Below, piece by piece: positions 16,990-25,885 of a stretch of DNA of 64,000 nucleotides; within the stretch, counting starts at the first letter, position 1; each line of letters starts with the position of its first letter. Under the pieces are notes generated by a model. The model had not been told where the DNA came from. It made no database searches and saw only the letters and a list, made by a program, of their open reading frames with translations. Made by a program: the position numbers and the translations under genes. Origin of the DNA: Kribbella solani (GTDB taxonomy: Bacteria > Actinomycetota > Actinomycetes > Propionibacteriales > Kribbellaceae); the NCBI RefSeq assembly GCF_014205295.1, contig NZ_JACHNF010000001.1, positions 6,324,001 to 6,388,000 of the forward strand, given 5' to 3'.

Positions 16990-18309
16990 ATGAGTATCAG
17001 GCATCGGCTGGCGCATCGTCGCCTGCGCAGACGTAACGACGCTGCCTGGTTTCCCACCCGGTGGGCGATGTGGACCCAGCCGCGGCCGGTGCTCGGCTTC
17101 GTACTCGCGGTTGAACTGATCACTTTCCTCGTCGTCGGCGCGACGGTCAACCTGGTCGCGGTGACCGGGAGTGACTGGATTCGGTTGCTCGTCCTGGTGG
17201 CCGGATCGGCGATCCACCTGGAGGCCGCGCGGGACATCGAGCGGCTGCGCAAGGTCGGCGCGGAAGGCATTCCGTACGTCAATCTGAAGGGGATGTGGAC
17301 GTTCGCGGGCATCCTGATCCTGCCGCCACCGCTGGCCGTGCTGCTGATCGTCAGCACGTACGTCCACTCCTGGTTGCGGGTCCGCCGGGTGCCGCCGTAC
17401 CGATCGGTCTTCACCGCCACGACGCTGATCCTGGCCGGTGCCGCGGGTGCGGTGGCGATGGCCACGATCCGTCCCGGCGTGTACCCGGGTTATCCGTCCG
17501 GCCCGATCGGGCTTGCCGCGGTGGTCGCGGCCGGCCTGGCGTACTGGTTCGTGAACTACGTCCTGGTCGCCGGCGCGATCATGCTGTCCAACCCCGACTC
17601 CCCAGGGCGGAACGCGCTTGGGCGGCTGTCGGATCAGCTCATCGTCGCCGGCTCGCTCGGGCTCGGCGTCGCGACCGCGGCGCTGCTGCTCAGCCAGCCG
17701 TGGGCGGTCGCGGTCCTGCTGCTGACCATCCTCGGCCTGCACCGCGCGCTGCTGGTCGACCAGTTCCAGGCCGCGTCGCGTACGGATCCCAAGACCGGCC
17801 TGGCGAATGCCGCGTTCTGGCACGAGATCGCCCGCCGCGAATTCGCCGGCGCGGAGCGTACGAACACGCCGCTCGGCGTGCTGTACCTGGATCTCGACCA
17901 TTTCAAGATCCTCAACGACACGTACGGGCACCGGGCCGGCGACGAAGCATTGAAGGCGGTCGCGGACGAGCTGCGCAAGGAGGTACGCGACAACGACCTG
18001 GTCGGCCGGCTCGGTGGTGAGGAGTTCGCGATCCTGCTGCCGCGGACGCCGGCCGCCGACGCCGCGCTGGCCGCCGAGCGGATCCGGCGCCGGATCGCCG
18101 GGCTCGCGGTCACCATCACCACCGCGGGCGGTCCGTTGCTGTGCGACACGATCACCTGCTCGATCGGCGCCGCGACGTACCCGGATTCCGGGACCACGCT
18201 CGACGAGCTGCAGATCGCGGCGGACCTGGCGATGTACCACGCCAAGGACCTCGGCCGGAACCGCGTCGTCAGCGCGCCGGGAAACGACAGCGAGCTGCCG
18301 ACCGCCTGA
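16990..18309 (+). CDS. membrane-bound diguanylate cyclase (GGDEF)
   Basis: A 439-aa protein expected to make cyclic di-GMP from two GTP. The N-terminal half (about residues 30-260) has six to eight hydrophobic helices with no recognisable ligand domain. The C-terminal GGDEF domain starts SRTDPKTGLANAAFWHEI and carries LYLDLDHFKILNDTYGHRAGDEAL and the active-site motif RLGGEEFAILLP, with GGEEF intact. The distal part (SIGAATYPD, ADLAMYHAKDLGRNRV) is complete. No clear inhibitory RxxD is seen ahead of GGEEF. Three tandem repeats upstream suggest tight control. Confidence 0.92.
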   Translation: MSIRHRLAHRRLRRRNDAAWFPTRWAMWTQPRPVLGFVLAVELITFLVVGATVNLVAVTGSDWIRLLVLVAGSAIHLEAARDIERLRKVGAEGIPYVNLKGMWTFAGILILPPPLAVLLIVSTYVHSWLRVRRVPPYRSVFTATTLILAGAAGAVAMATIRPGVYPGYPSGPIGLAAVVAAGLAYWFVNYVLVAGAIMLSNPDSPGRNALGRLSDQLIVAGSLGLGVATAALLLSQPWAVAVLLLTILGLHRALLVDQFQAASRTDPKTGLANAAFWHEIARREFAGAERTNTPLGVLYLDLDHFKILNDTYGHRAGDEALKAVADELRKEVRDNDLVGRLGGEEFAILLPRTPAADAALAAERIRRRIAGLAVTITTAGGPLLCDTITCSIGAATYPDSGTTLDELQIAADLAMYHAKDLGRNRVVSAPGNDSELPTA

Positions 18310-18368
18310 ATCCCGCCCTGGACCGCGGTCGCGGGTGACAATGGCGATCCGGGGAAAGGAGCTGCGCG

Positions 18369-19514
18369 GTGAGCTTCACCATGCTCGCGGTGGTCGTCGC
18401 GATCGGTCTGATCGGTCCGCTGCTCGCGCTTCCGCGCGGCTGGCACATCCCGATCGTGCTCGGCGAGCTGGTCGCCGGAGTCGTCCTCGGCAAGACCGGA
18501 TTCGGGTACCTGACGGCGTCCGATCCGCGGTTCACCTTCCTGGCCGACATCGGATTCGGGCTGGTGATGTTCGTTGCCGGCACCCACGTTCCGGTCCGGG
18601 ACGCGAGTCTGCGGCGGGCGATCCGGCCCGGTCTGCTCCGGGCGGTACTGACCGGGGTCGTGGCGACCGGGCTGGCTTTCGCGCTGAACGCGATCTTCGG
18701 CACCGGACATGTCGCGTTGTACGCCGTGCTGATGGCGTCTTCGTCGGCGGCGCTGATTCTGCCGATCGTGGACTCGCTCGGGCTGGGTGGGCGATCGGTG
18801 GTCGAGCTGCTGCCGCAGGTCGCGATCGCGGACGCTGCCTGCATCGTCGCGCTGCCCCTGGCGATCGATCCGCCGCACGCGGGGCGAGCGGCGCTCGGTG
18901 CGGTGGCGGTGATCGCGGCCGGGGTGGTGGTGTTCTTCCTGCTGAACCGGTTGGAGCGGTCGGGGTTGCGGCAGCGGGCGCACAAGGTGTCGGAGGACCG
19001 GCGGTTCGCGCTCGAGCTGCGGGTCAGTCTGATGGTGCTGTTCGCGCTCGCCGGTCTCGCGACCGCGACCCATGTCTCGATCATGCTGGCCGGGTTCGTA
19101 CTCGGGCTCGCGGTGGCGGCGGTCGGTGAACCGCGGCGATTGGCGCGGCAGTTGTTCGCGCTGACCGAAGGATTCCTCGGTCCGGTGTTCTTCGTCTGGC
19201 TCGGGGCCTCCCTCGACCTGCGCGAGCTCGGCACGAAACCGGCGTTCATCGGGCTGGGCGCGGCACTCGGCGTCGGCGCCGTGATCAGTCATTTGTCCGG
19301 CAAACTGACCCGCCAACCGTTGTCGATCGGCGCCTTGGCCTCCGCGCAGCTAGGCGTACCCGTCGCGGCCGCCACGGTCGGTACCACCCTGCACGTCCTC
19401 CAACCAGGCGAACCATCCGCCCTGATCCTCGGCGCCCTGATCACCATCGCCATCAGCGCGGCGGCCGGCGGCATCGCCGTACGGCACGGATTGACCGCCC
19501 CGAAACGGCAGTAG
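18369..19514 (+). CDS. CPA2-type cation/proton antiporter
   Basis: A 381-aa integral membrane protein of the Na+/H+ exchanger (CPA2/KefB) fold with 11-12 helices. The opening AIGLIGPLLALPRGWHIPIVLGELVAGVVLGKTGFG and the repeat ADIGFGLVMFVAGTHVPV are typical. It has no C-terminal RCK/TrkA domain, so nucleotide gating through this chain is absent. The GTG start follows an AAAGGAG ribosome site. It lies 59 bases after the cyclase gene and may share its transcript. The ion is unknown. Confidence 0.85.
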   Translation: MSFTMLAVVVAIGLIGPLLALPRGWHIPIVLGELVAGVVLGKTGFGYLTASDPRFTFLADIGFGLVMFVAGTHVPVRDASLRRAIRPGLLRAVLTGVVATGLAFALNAIFGTGHVALYAVLMASSSAALILPIVDSLGLGGRSVVELLPQVAIADAACIVALPLAIDPPHAGRAALGAVAVIAAGVVVFFLLNRLERSGLRQRAHKVSEDRRFALELRVSLMVLFALAGLATATHVSIMLAGFVLGLAVAAVGEPRRLARQLFALTEGFLGPVFFVWLGASLDLRELGTKPAFIGLGAALGVGAVISHLSGKLTRQPLSIGALASAQLGVPVAAATVGTTLHVLQPGEPSALILGALITIAISAAAGGIAVRHGLTAPKRQ

Positions 19515-19570
19515 TCCGGACCGGCGGGCCGGCCGTCTTGTGCAGGGGTGCAAGTTTTCAGGGTTAATAG

Positions 19571-19601
19571 TTTGCACTGGGTGCAAATTTGTCCGTACCC
19601 T
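19571..19601 (+). promoter_or_regulatory. promoter and operator of the tetR-efflux operon
   Basis: The inverted repeat TTTGCAC - TGG - GTGCAAA (19571-19587) overlaps a -35 TTGCAC (19572-19577). After 18 bases comes TACCCT (19596-19601). The start point would fall at or just before the GTG at 19609, which implies a leaderless mRNA. A further half-site, GGTGCAAG, lies at 19547-19554. Confidence 0.65.
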
Positions 19602-19608
19602 CGTTTTT

Positions 19609-20229
19609 GTGGCACAGCAGGGTGGGTTGCGGGAGCGGAAGAAACGGGAGACGCGGGCGGCGCTGGCCGAGGCCGCGTTGCGGCTGGCGCTGGAGAAGGG
19701 GCCGGATCAGGTCACGGTCGAGGAGATCGCCGAGGCCGCCGACGTGTCGGTGCGGACCTTCTTCAACTACTTCCCGCACAAGGAGCACGCGATCCTCGGG
19801 CGCAATCCCGAGCACGTCGACCGGGCGCTGGAGCGGGTACTGAACGCGCCGGCGAGCGAGTCGCCGCTGACCACGATGTGGTTCATCGTGCAGGACGTGC
19901 TGCGCGATTTCGAGGAGGACGGGGAGATGACGCGCCGGGGTGAGCTGATCATGAGCACCCCGGACCTGCTGTACCACCTGCTGCACGCCAGCATCGAGGA
20001 CGAACGACTGCTGACCAAGGCCCTGACCGAGCGGATGGGCGAGCCACCCGGCTCGCTCCGGCCGGCGCTGATCGTGAGTGCGGCCGGCACCGCCTGCCGG
20101 ATGGCGATGGAACTGCACAAGACGGTTCCCGGCCGCCCGGTCCGCGAGCTGCTCACCGAAGCATTCCAACTACTTGCCCAAGGCATCGATACTGCTTTCG
20201 GGCCGGACGACCAGAAAGGCAACTCATGA
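19609..20229 (+). CDS. TetR-family regulator of the adjacent MFS pump
   Basis: A 206-aa TetR protein. HTH residues about 10-57 read LRERKKRETRAALAEAALRLALEKG, then VSVRTFFNYFPHKEHAILG. The GTG at 19609 matches the promoter spacing. Its TGA overlaps the ATG of the MFS gene (ATGA), so regulator and pump are made together. The operator just upstream makes autorepression and drug-inducible export the likely role. Confidence 0.87.
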   Translation: MAQQGGLRERKKRETRAALAEAALRLALEKGPDQVTVEEIAEAADVSVRTFFNYFPHKEHAILGRNPEHVDRALERVLNAPASESPLTTMWFIVQDVLRDFEEDGEMTRRGELIMSTPDLLYHLLHASIEDERLLTKALTERMGEPPGSLRPALIVSAAGTACRMAMELHKTVPGRPVRELLTEAFQLLAQGIDTAFGPDDQKGNS

Positions 20230-21806
20230 CGACGACCTCGTCGCCATCACCGGAACCGGTGGGTGAGGTCACCGCCACCGAATCCACCACGCTCACCCCG
20301 CGACAGACCGTCCAGGCCATCTCCGGCCTGATGATGGGCATGTTCGTGGCGATCCTGGCCGGTACCGTGGTTTCGACCGCGCTGCCGCGGATCATTCACG
20401 ATCTCGGCGCCAGCCAGTCGTCGTACACCTGGGTGGTCACCCTCGAGCTGCTGACGATGACCGCCACCGTGCCGTTGTGGGGCAAGCTGGCCGACCTCTA
20501 CAACAACAAGCTGCTGGTCCAGCTGTCGCTCGGCTTCTTCGTGATCGGCTCCCTGGTGGCCGGCTTCGCGCCGAACATCGAGGTGCTGCTCGGCAGCCGG
20601 GTGCTGCAGGGTCTGGGCGCCGGCGGTCTGACCGCGCTGGTGCAGATCGTGATGGCGGCGATCATCCCGCCGCGCGAGCTCGGCCGGTACTCCGGCATCT
20701 TCGGCGCGATCTTCGCCTCGGCGACCGTCGGTGGACCGCTGCTCGGCGGTTTCCTGGTCGACTCGCCGCTCGGCTGGCGGGCCTGCTTCCTGGTCGGCGT
20801 ACCGTTCGTGCTGGCCGCGATCATCCTGCTGCAGCGTACGCTGAAGCTGCCGACCGTACGCCGCGAGGTGAAGATCGACTGGCTGGGCGCGGTGCTGATC
20901 ATGGGCGGCGTGAGCACGCTGCTGGTCTGGTCCTCGTTCGCCGGCAACAAGTTCGAGTGGGTCTCCGGCTGGAGCTTCGGCCTGGTCGCGATCGCGCTGG
21001 TCGCGCTGCTGGCCGCGGTCCTGGTCGAGCGCAAGCACCCGGAGCCGATCATCCCGATGGACCTGTTCCGCAACCGCACGGTGACGCTGGCGATCGTGGC
21101 CAGCGCGCTGGTCGGCGTGGCGATGTTCGGCGGCTCGGTGTTCCTGGCGCAGTACTTCCAGATCGCGCAGGGGTACTCACCGACCAAGGCCGGCCTGATG
21201 AGCCTGCCGATGATCCTCGGCATGATGGTCGCGTCCACGATCGCCGGTGGCCTGATCACCAAGTACGGCAAGTGGAAGATCTACCTGGTCGTCGGCAGCG
21301 TGCTGCTGCCGATCGGGCTCGGGCTGTTCGGCACCATCGACGCGCACACGTCCAAGTACCTGCTCTGGGCGTTCATGATCGTGCTCGGCGTCGGCATCGG
21401 CCTGGTGATGCAGAACCTGGTGCTCGCGGCGCAGAACGACGTCCCGGCGCGTGAGCTCGGCGCGGCAACGTCGGCGGTGAGCTTCTTCCGCAGCATGGGC
21501 GGCACGATCGGCGTCAGCGTGCTCGGCGCGATCCTGGCGAACAAGGTCACCGAGACGCTGAACCCGGGCGGTGCCTCGTCCGGCGGCGGTCACGCGGTGC
21601 CGAACATCGCCGAACTGCCACCGGAGGTGCGGACCGTGGTGGAGAACGCGTACGGCGCGGCCACCGCCGATCTGTTCACGATGTCGGTGCCGTTCGCCGT
21701 ACTCGCGCTGATCGCGGTCCTGTTCATCAAGGAGAAGGCGCTGCTGACCACCTCGGGGACCGAGCGTCGCGCGCAGGAGGAAGAACCTGATATCCAGGAT
21801 GCATGA
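20226..21806 (+). CDS. MFS multidrug transporter, DHA2 (EmrB/QacA) type
   Basis: A 526-aa, 14-helix drug/proton antiporter. Features are the motif D1-like [19 protein letters not shown], motif [18 protein letters not shown] and the motif C-like [21 protein letters not shown]. It ends with a soluble acidic tail. It is coupled to the upstream TetR gene and overlaps the downstream thiamine-binding-like gene by 4 bases (ATGCATGA region). The substrate is unknown. Confidence 0.92.
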   Translation: MTTTSSPSPEPVGEVTATESTTLTPRQTVQAISGLMMGMFVAILAGTVVSTALPRIIHDLGASQSSYTWVVTLELLTMTATVPLWGKLADLYNNKLLVQLSLGFFVIGSLVAGFAPNIEVLLGSRVLQGLGAGGLTALVQIVMAAIIPPRELGRYSGIFGAIFASATVGGPLLGGFLVDSPLGWRACFLVGVPFVLAAIILLQRTLKLPTVRREVKIDWLGAVLIMGGVSTLLVWSSFAGNKFEWVSGWSFGLVAIALVALLAAVLVERKHPEPIIPMDLFRNRTVTLAIVASALVGVAMFGGSVFLAQYFQIAQGYSPTKAGLMSLPMILGMMVASTIAGGLITKYGKWKIYLVVGSVLLPIGLGLFGTIDAHTSKYLLWAFMIVLGVGIGLVMQNLVLAAQNDVPARELGAATSAVSFFRSMGGTIGVSVLGAILANKVTETLNPGGASSGGGHAVPNIAELPPEVRTVVENAYGAATADLFTMSVPFAVLALIAVLFIKEKALLTTSGTERRAQEEEPDIQDA

Positions 21807-22102
21807 TCGTCGCATTCAGCATCAGCCCGTCCGCGGGTGACGAAACCGGAGGCGTGAGCGAAGCGGTGGCCGAGGCCGTCCGCGTCGTTCGCGCCTCTGG
21901 TCTTCCCAACGAAACCAACGCCATGTTCACCAACCTCGAGGGCGAGTGGGACGAGGTGATGGCGGTGGTGAAACAGGCAGTGGAAGCGGTGGCGGCGGTC
22001 TCGCCGCGGGTCAGCCTGGTGCTCAAGGCGGACATCCGGCCGGGGTACACCGGGCAGCTGACCGCGAAGGTCGAGCGGGTCGAGCAAGCATTGAGCGACT
22101 GA
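21803..22102 (+). CDS. MTH1187-family (thiamine-binding-like) protein
   Basis: A 99-aa cytosolic protein of the MTH1187/YkoF-like fold (former DUF77), whose members bind thiamine or related pyrimidines. The pattern [55 protein letters not shown] matches the family. Its ATG overlaps the stop of the MFS gene, so it is translated from the same operon. The role beside a drug pump is not clear. Confidence 0.85.
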   Translation: MIVAFSISPSAGDETGGVSEAVAEAVRVVRASGLPNETNAMFTNLEGEWDEVMAVVKQAVEAVAAVSPRVSLVLKADIRPGYTGQLTAKVERVEQALSD

Positions 22103-22135
22103 CGCGAGCCCGTCTTGTGGGTTAGGTTCGCGCGC

Positions 22136-23206
22136 ATGAGATTCCTGCGTGTGGCCGCTGGTGCGGCAGGAGGTCTGCTGTTGATGGCTCAGGTCGTTCC
22201 CGCCCAGGCATCTGGCGGCTCGCCGTACCGGTGGGAGTTGACGCCGACCGGGAGCACGGCGCAGTTCCGTGGGCTGGCGGCGGTCAGCAAGGACATCGCC
22301 TGGGTGGCCGGTACCGAAGGGACCGTGCTGCGTACCGTCGACGGCGGCAAGCGTTGGCAGAACGTCAGCCCGAAGGGCGCGGAGAAACTGCAGTTCCGCG
22401 ATGTCGAGGCGTACGACGCGCGCAGTGCGGTCGCGCTGACGATCGGCCCGGGTGCGGACTCCCGGATCTATCGCACGACCGACGGCGGCAACACCTGGAC
22501 GGAGACCTTCCGGAACACCGATCCGAACGCGTTCTACGACTGCTTCGCCTTCAGTACGTCGAAGCACGGGCTGGCGTTGAGTGATCCGGTGGACGGGAAG
22601 TTCCGGATCGCGGCCAGTACCGATGGCGGGAAGTCCTGGAAAGTGCAGCCGAACGACGGGATGCCGGCCGCGCTGCCCGGTGAGTTCGCGTTCGCCGCGA
22701 GCGGTACCTGCCTGGTCGCCGGCGCCGGCCGGACGGCGTGGTTCGCGACTGGTGGCGGCGATCGGCCGCGGGTGTTCCGGACCGTCGACGGCGGCCGGCA
22801 CTGGAAGGTCAGTGACTCGCCGATGGCAAGTGGTGAAGCGGCCGGAATCTTCAGCCTCGCGTTCCGGAACTCGTTGTTCGGCGTCGCGGTCGGCGGTGAC
22901 TTCCTGAAGCCGAACGAGGCGGTCAAAGCCGCCTCCGTGACGTACGACGGTGGCCGTACCTGGAAGCTGGTGCCCGCGGACAAAGCGCCGAAGGGCTACC
23001 GGAGCGGCGCGCACTTCGTACCAGGGTCGCTCGGGGTCGTGGTCGCGGTCGGACCGTCCGGAAGCGACGTGAGCTTCGACGGCGGGCGGAGTTGGAAGCA
23101 GTTCTACGACGGCAGCTTCGACAGTGTCGAGTGCGCCGGCCACGGCGCCCAGGCCGGGTGCTGGGCCTCCGGGGCGAAGGGCGCGGTCGGGCGGCTGGTG
23201 CGTTGA
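22136..23206 (+). CDS. secreted Asp-box beta-propeller protein (Ycf48/BNR-like)
   Basis: A 356-aa exported protein with a signal peptide (residues 1-26, cleavage near AQASG). Six Asp-box motifs of the S-x-D-x-G-x-x-W type are spread along it: TVDGGKRW, TTDGGNTW, STDGGKSW, TVDGGRHW, TYDGGRTW and SFDGGRSW. These build a BNR/sortilin-like propeller. There are no obvious sialidase catalytic residues. Two Cys near the C-terminus (CAGHGAQAGC) may form a disulfide. The ATG at 22136 (MRFLRV) starts the signal peptide. Its specific function is unknown. Confidence 0.82.
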   Translation: MRFLRVAAGAAGGLLLMAQVVPAQASGGSPYRWELTPTGSTAQFRGLAAVSKDIAWVAGTEGTVLRTVDGGKRWQNVSPKGAEKLQFRDVEAYDARSAVALTIGPGADSRIYRTTDGGNTWTETFRNTDPNAFYDCFAFSTSKHGLALSDPVDGKFRIAASTDGGKSWKVQPNDGMPAALPGEFAFAASGTCLVAGAGRTAWFATGGGDRPRVFRTVDGGRHWKVSDSPMASGEAAGIFSLAFRNSLFGVAVGGDFLKPNEAVKAASVTYDGGRTWKLVPADKAPKGYRSGAHFVPGSLGVVVAVGPSGSDVSFDGGRSWKQFYDGSFDSVECAGHGAQAGCWASGAKGAVGRLVR

Positions 23207-23245
23207 CGTTCAGGCTGTGCGCTGACGTCTGCGCTGATGTTCAGG

Positions 23246-23280
23246 CCGGCGACACCCGCTCGTCGAGCGGGGGTCGCCGG
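23246..23280 (+). terminator. hairpin between the propeller and EEP genes
   Basis: Outer stem CCGGCGAC/GTCGCCGG with an inner CCCGCT/AGCGGG. There is no clear U-tract; a weak terminator or an mRNA structure. Confidence 0.45.
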
Positions 23281-23300
23281 TTACCCGGAAAGATGCTGGT

Positions 23301-24113
23301 ATGCGGAAACTGCTGACCGTTCTTGTGGGGTTCCTGATGGTGGTGCCTAACGTCGCCGCGGCTCAGCCGGACACCGGCCGGCCGGGTCGTCCGCTGACCG
23401 TGATGACCTACAACATCCACCACGGCGCCGGCATCGACGGCGTACTCGACCTGGAGCGGATCGCGGCGCTGATCGAGACGTCCGGGGCCGACGTGATCGG
23501 GCTGCAGGAAGTCGATCGGCACTGGGACGTACGCAGCAACTGGGTGGATCAGCCGGCCTGGTTCGCGAAGCGCCTCAAGATGCATTACGCGTACGCCGCG
23601 AACCTCGACCTCCCGCCCGTGAAGCCGGGCGATCCGCGTCGCCAGTACGGGACGGCGATCCTGTCGAAGTATCCGATCAAGGACTTCACGAACACGCTCT
23701 TGCCGCTCTACCCGACCGGCGAGCAGCGTGGTCTCGCGGTGGCAAACATCACAGTGCGCGGAGCGAAGCTGCGGTTCGCGAACACGCATCTGACCAGCAA
23801 CAACAACGCCGAGCGGCTCGAGCAGGCCCAGAAAGTGGTCGAGCTGCTGAGCGGATCGAGTACGCCGACGCTGCTCGTCGGTGACCTGAACGCGACGCCG
23901 GCGGCGCCGGAGATCAAGACCCTGACCGCCGCGTACGACGACACCTGGGCCGAGGCCGGCGACGGTCCGGGGTACACGATCGAGGCGGGCAATCCGACCA
24001 AGCGGATCGATTTCCAGCTGCACGGCGCCGGTCTGCGGCCGATCCGCGCGACCGTACCGGTGACGCCGGCGTCGGACCATCTGCCGGTCGTTGCCACGTT
24101 CGTCCTGAGCTGA
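23301..24113 (+). CDS. secreted endonuclease/exonuclease/phosphatase-fold protein
   Basis: A 270-aa protein with a signal peptide (residues 1-21, VVPNVAAAQP). It carries the EEP-fold metal and catalytic motifs MTYNIHHG (Asn), GLQEVDRH (Glu), NTHLTSNNN (His), VGDLNATP (Asp/Asn), RIDFQL (Asp) and ASDHLPVVA (terminal His). All catalytic residues are present. It probably cleaves a phosphodiester or phosphoester substrate outside the cell; DNA, sphingomyelin-like lipid and sugar phosphates are all possible. Confidence 0.87.
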   Translation: MRKLLTVLVGFLMVVPNVAAAQPDTGRPGRPLTVMTYNIHHGAGIDGVLDLERIAALIETSGADVIGLQEVDRHWDVRSNWVDQPAWFAKRLKMHYAYAANLDLPPVKPGDPRRQYGTAILSKYPIKDFTNTLLPLYPTGEQRGLAVANITVRGAKLRFANTHLTSNNNAERLEQAQKVVELLSGSSTPTLLVGDLNATPAAPEIKTLTAAYDDTWAEAGDGPGYTIEAGNPTKRIDFQLHGAGLRPIRATVPVTPASDHLPVVATFVLS

Positions 24114-24129
24114 ATCCGGCTTCGCGCAG

Positions 24130-24159
24130 ACGCCCCTCCGGCACCGGCCGGAGGGGCGT
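24130..24159 (+). terminator. Rho-independent terminator after the EEP gene
   Basis: A 12-bp stem ACGCCCCTCCGG / CCGGAGGGGCGT with a 6-base loop, followed by TTTTCG, beginning 16 bases after the stop. Confidence 0.9.
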
Positions 24160-24190
24160 TTTCGTGCGTTCACCTGCAACTTTGCGAAAT

Positions 24191-24202
24191 TACAAGCTTG
24201 TA
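24191..24202. promoter_or_regulatory. 12-bp palindrome in the nlpC upstream region
   Basis: TACAAGCTTGTA is a perfect palindrome in an unusually AT-rich patch 158 bases upstream of the NlpC/P60 gene. Possible regulator site; the protein is unknown. Confidence 0.4.
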
Positions 24203-24289
24203 GTTTGTCAAGTCGACACACGGGTGAAACAAAGATACTTGTGTGAAAGCTGTTCCCAATGGGGCTGTAGGCAACTAGTGTCACGTATG

Positions 24290-24338
24290 TGGTCCAGGAG
24301 GACCAAAAGCTCACGAACCCTGGGGAAGGGGTTCGTGA
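24290..24338 (+). promoter_or_regulatory. two adjacent leader hairpins before the NlpC/P60 gene
   Basis: First stem TGGTCC/GGACCA (24290-24305) with a 4-base loop, then TCACGAACCC/GGGTTCGTGA (24311-24338) with an 8-base loop, followed by the ribosome site GGAAGGA and the ATG at 24360. It does not match the c-di-AMP (ydaO) riboswitch that often precedes wall hydrolases. Confidence 0.5.
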
Positions 24339-24359
24339 CCGGCGGAAGGAACGACCCCG

Positions 24360-25805
24360 ATGCGGACGCCCACGAGGGCCACGTCCGGCGAGCGGGTCGC
24401 GAGTAACGGGAAGCCCGGCCGAGCAGGCAAGGTGCTGCTCTCCGGTGTGCTCGCGATCTGTCTGGCTGCTGCGATGGCCGTACCGACGCTCCCGGCCGAA
24501 GCCACCAAGCCGAAGCCGCCGGTGATTCCGTCCAAGGCCGCGGTCGAGCGGGCCAAGCAGGCCGCCGCCTCGAAGGCCGGCCAGGTGGCCGCGATCGAGA
24601 ACCAGCTGGCCGCCGCCAACACCCGGCTCGAGCAGCTCGGCGTCCAGTCCGGGATCGCCGACGAGGCGTACAACGGCGCCGTCTACCGCTTGCAGCAGGC
24701 GAAGGCCGAGGCGGCCGCCGCCGCGGCCCGGGCGGCCGAGGCGCAGAAGACCCTGACCACCCAGCGGCAGCAGATCGGCCGGTTCGCGGCCGCGTCGTAC
24801 CAGGGCGGTGGCGAGGTGGCGAAGATCGCGCCGCTGTTCACCGCCAACGGCCCGCAGGAGCTGCTCGACTCGGCCGGCGCGGCCCGCTCGGTGTCGGCCG
24901 CGATGCAGGGCTCGTACCTGCGGTACTCCGCGACCCAGGTGATGACGAACCTGTTCAAGGTGCAGGCCGACCAGGCGGTCGTGAAGGTGAAGAAGGCCAC
25001 CGACGAGGCCGCGAAGGCCAAGCAGGCGGCCGAGAACGCGGAGGCGGCGCAGGCCGCGGCCGTGACCGCGATCGGCGTCCAGCGGAAGCAGTCGATCGCC
25101 CAGCTCGCCGTCCTGCAGAGCGTTTCGGTGCAGGTGGCGGCCCAGCGGCAGCGGGGGCTCGAGGAGCTTGCGCGGCAGCGCGCCGCCGCGCTCGCCGCGA
25201 AGAAGGCCGCCGAGCTGAAGGCCCGGATCGCCGCCAAGGAGGCTGCCGAGGCGCGCGCCGAAGCGGCCGAGCGGGCCCGCGAGCAGAAGGAGGCCCGCGA
25301 GCAGGCGAAGCAGAACCACGGCAAGAAGAACCCGCCGAAGCGGCACAAGCCCTCCGCGCCGAGCGACGGCGGCAACAACGGTGGCAGCGGCGGCAACGGC
25401 GGTAATGGTGGTAATGGCGGGAGCAGCCACGGTTCGAAGAAGGGCGCGCGGGCGGCGATCAACTTCGCGCTGAAGCAGCTCGGCGACATGTACCTGTGGG
25501 GTGCTACCGGTCCGAGCCGCTGGGACTGCTCCGGGCTGACGATGGGAGCCTGGGCGCAGGCCGGTGTCGACCTGCCGCACTACAGCGCCGCGCAGTACGA
25601 GCAGATCCGGCACATCCAGGAGGACGACCTGCGGCCGGGCGACCTGATCTTCTGGGCGACCGACCCGAACGACCCGGCCACCATCCACCACGTCGCGCTG
25701 TACATCGGCAACGGGCAGATGGTGCACGCCCCACGGACCGGCAAGCCGGTGCAGATCGACAGCGTCTACTACTGGATTCCACCGAACTTCTTCGGCCGCC
25801 CCTGA
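24360..25805 (+). CDS. secreted NlpC/P60 peptidoglycan hydrolase with coiled coil
   Basis: A 481-aa exported D,L-endopeptidase of the RipC/Rv2190c style. The long signal peptide spans residues about 20-48 (LLSGVLAICLAAAMAVPTLPAEA). An Ala/Lys/Glu-rich coiled coil fills residues 55-320. A Gly/Asn-rich linker (GGNNGGSGGNGGNGGNGG) follows. The C-terminal NlpC/P60 domain (about residues 360-481) has the catalytic Cys in RWDCSGLTMGAW and His in IHHVALYIGNGQMVHAP. The coiled coil probably holds the enzyme inactive until a partner such as FtsX binds. The gene is now separated from its probable terminator by an IS insertion. Confidence 0.92.
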   Translation: MRTPTRATSGERVASNGKPGRAGKVLLSGVLAICLAAAMAVPTLPAEATKPKPPVIPSKAAVERAKQAAASKAGQVAAIENQLAAANTRLEQLGVQSGIADEAYNGAVYRLQQAKAEAAAAAARAAEAQKTLTTQRQQIGRFAAASYQGGGEVAKIAPLFTANGPQELLDSAGAARSVSAAMQGSYLRYSATQVMTNLFKVQADQAVVKVKKATDEAAKAKQAAENAEAAQAAAVTAIGVQRKQSIAQLAVLQSVSVQVAAQRQRGLEELARQRAAALAAKKAAELKARIAAKEAAEARAEAAERAREQKEAREQAKQNHGKKNPPKRHKPSAPSDGGNNGGSGGNGGNGGNGGSSHGSKKGARAAINFALKQLGDMYLWGATGPSRWDCSGLTMGAWAQAGVDLPHYSAAQYEQIRHIQEDDLRPGDLIFWATDPNDPATIHHVALYIGNGQMVHAPRTGKPVQIDSVYYWIPPNFFGRP

Positions 25806-25885
25806 GTTGCCGAACCCTGCAGTTGAGGGGGCATCTCCTTGAAGATGAACTGGTCCCCGAAAGTTGGACTGGCTGGGTAGGGAGC

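Noticed and set aside
24160-24359. c-di-AMP (ydaO) riboswitch before the NlpC/P60 gene
   Set aside because: The conserved GACAGCTAACCTCG-like end and the G-rich core were not found.
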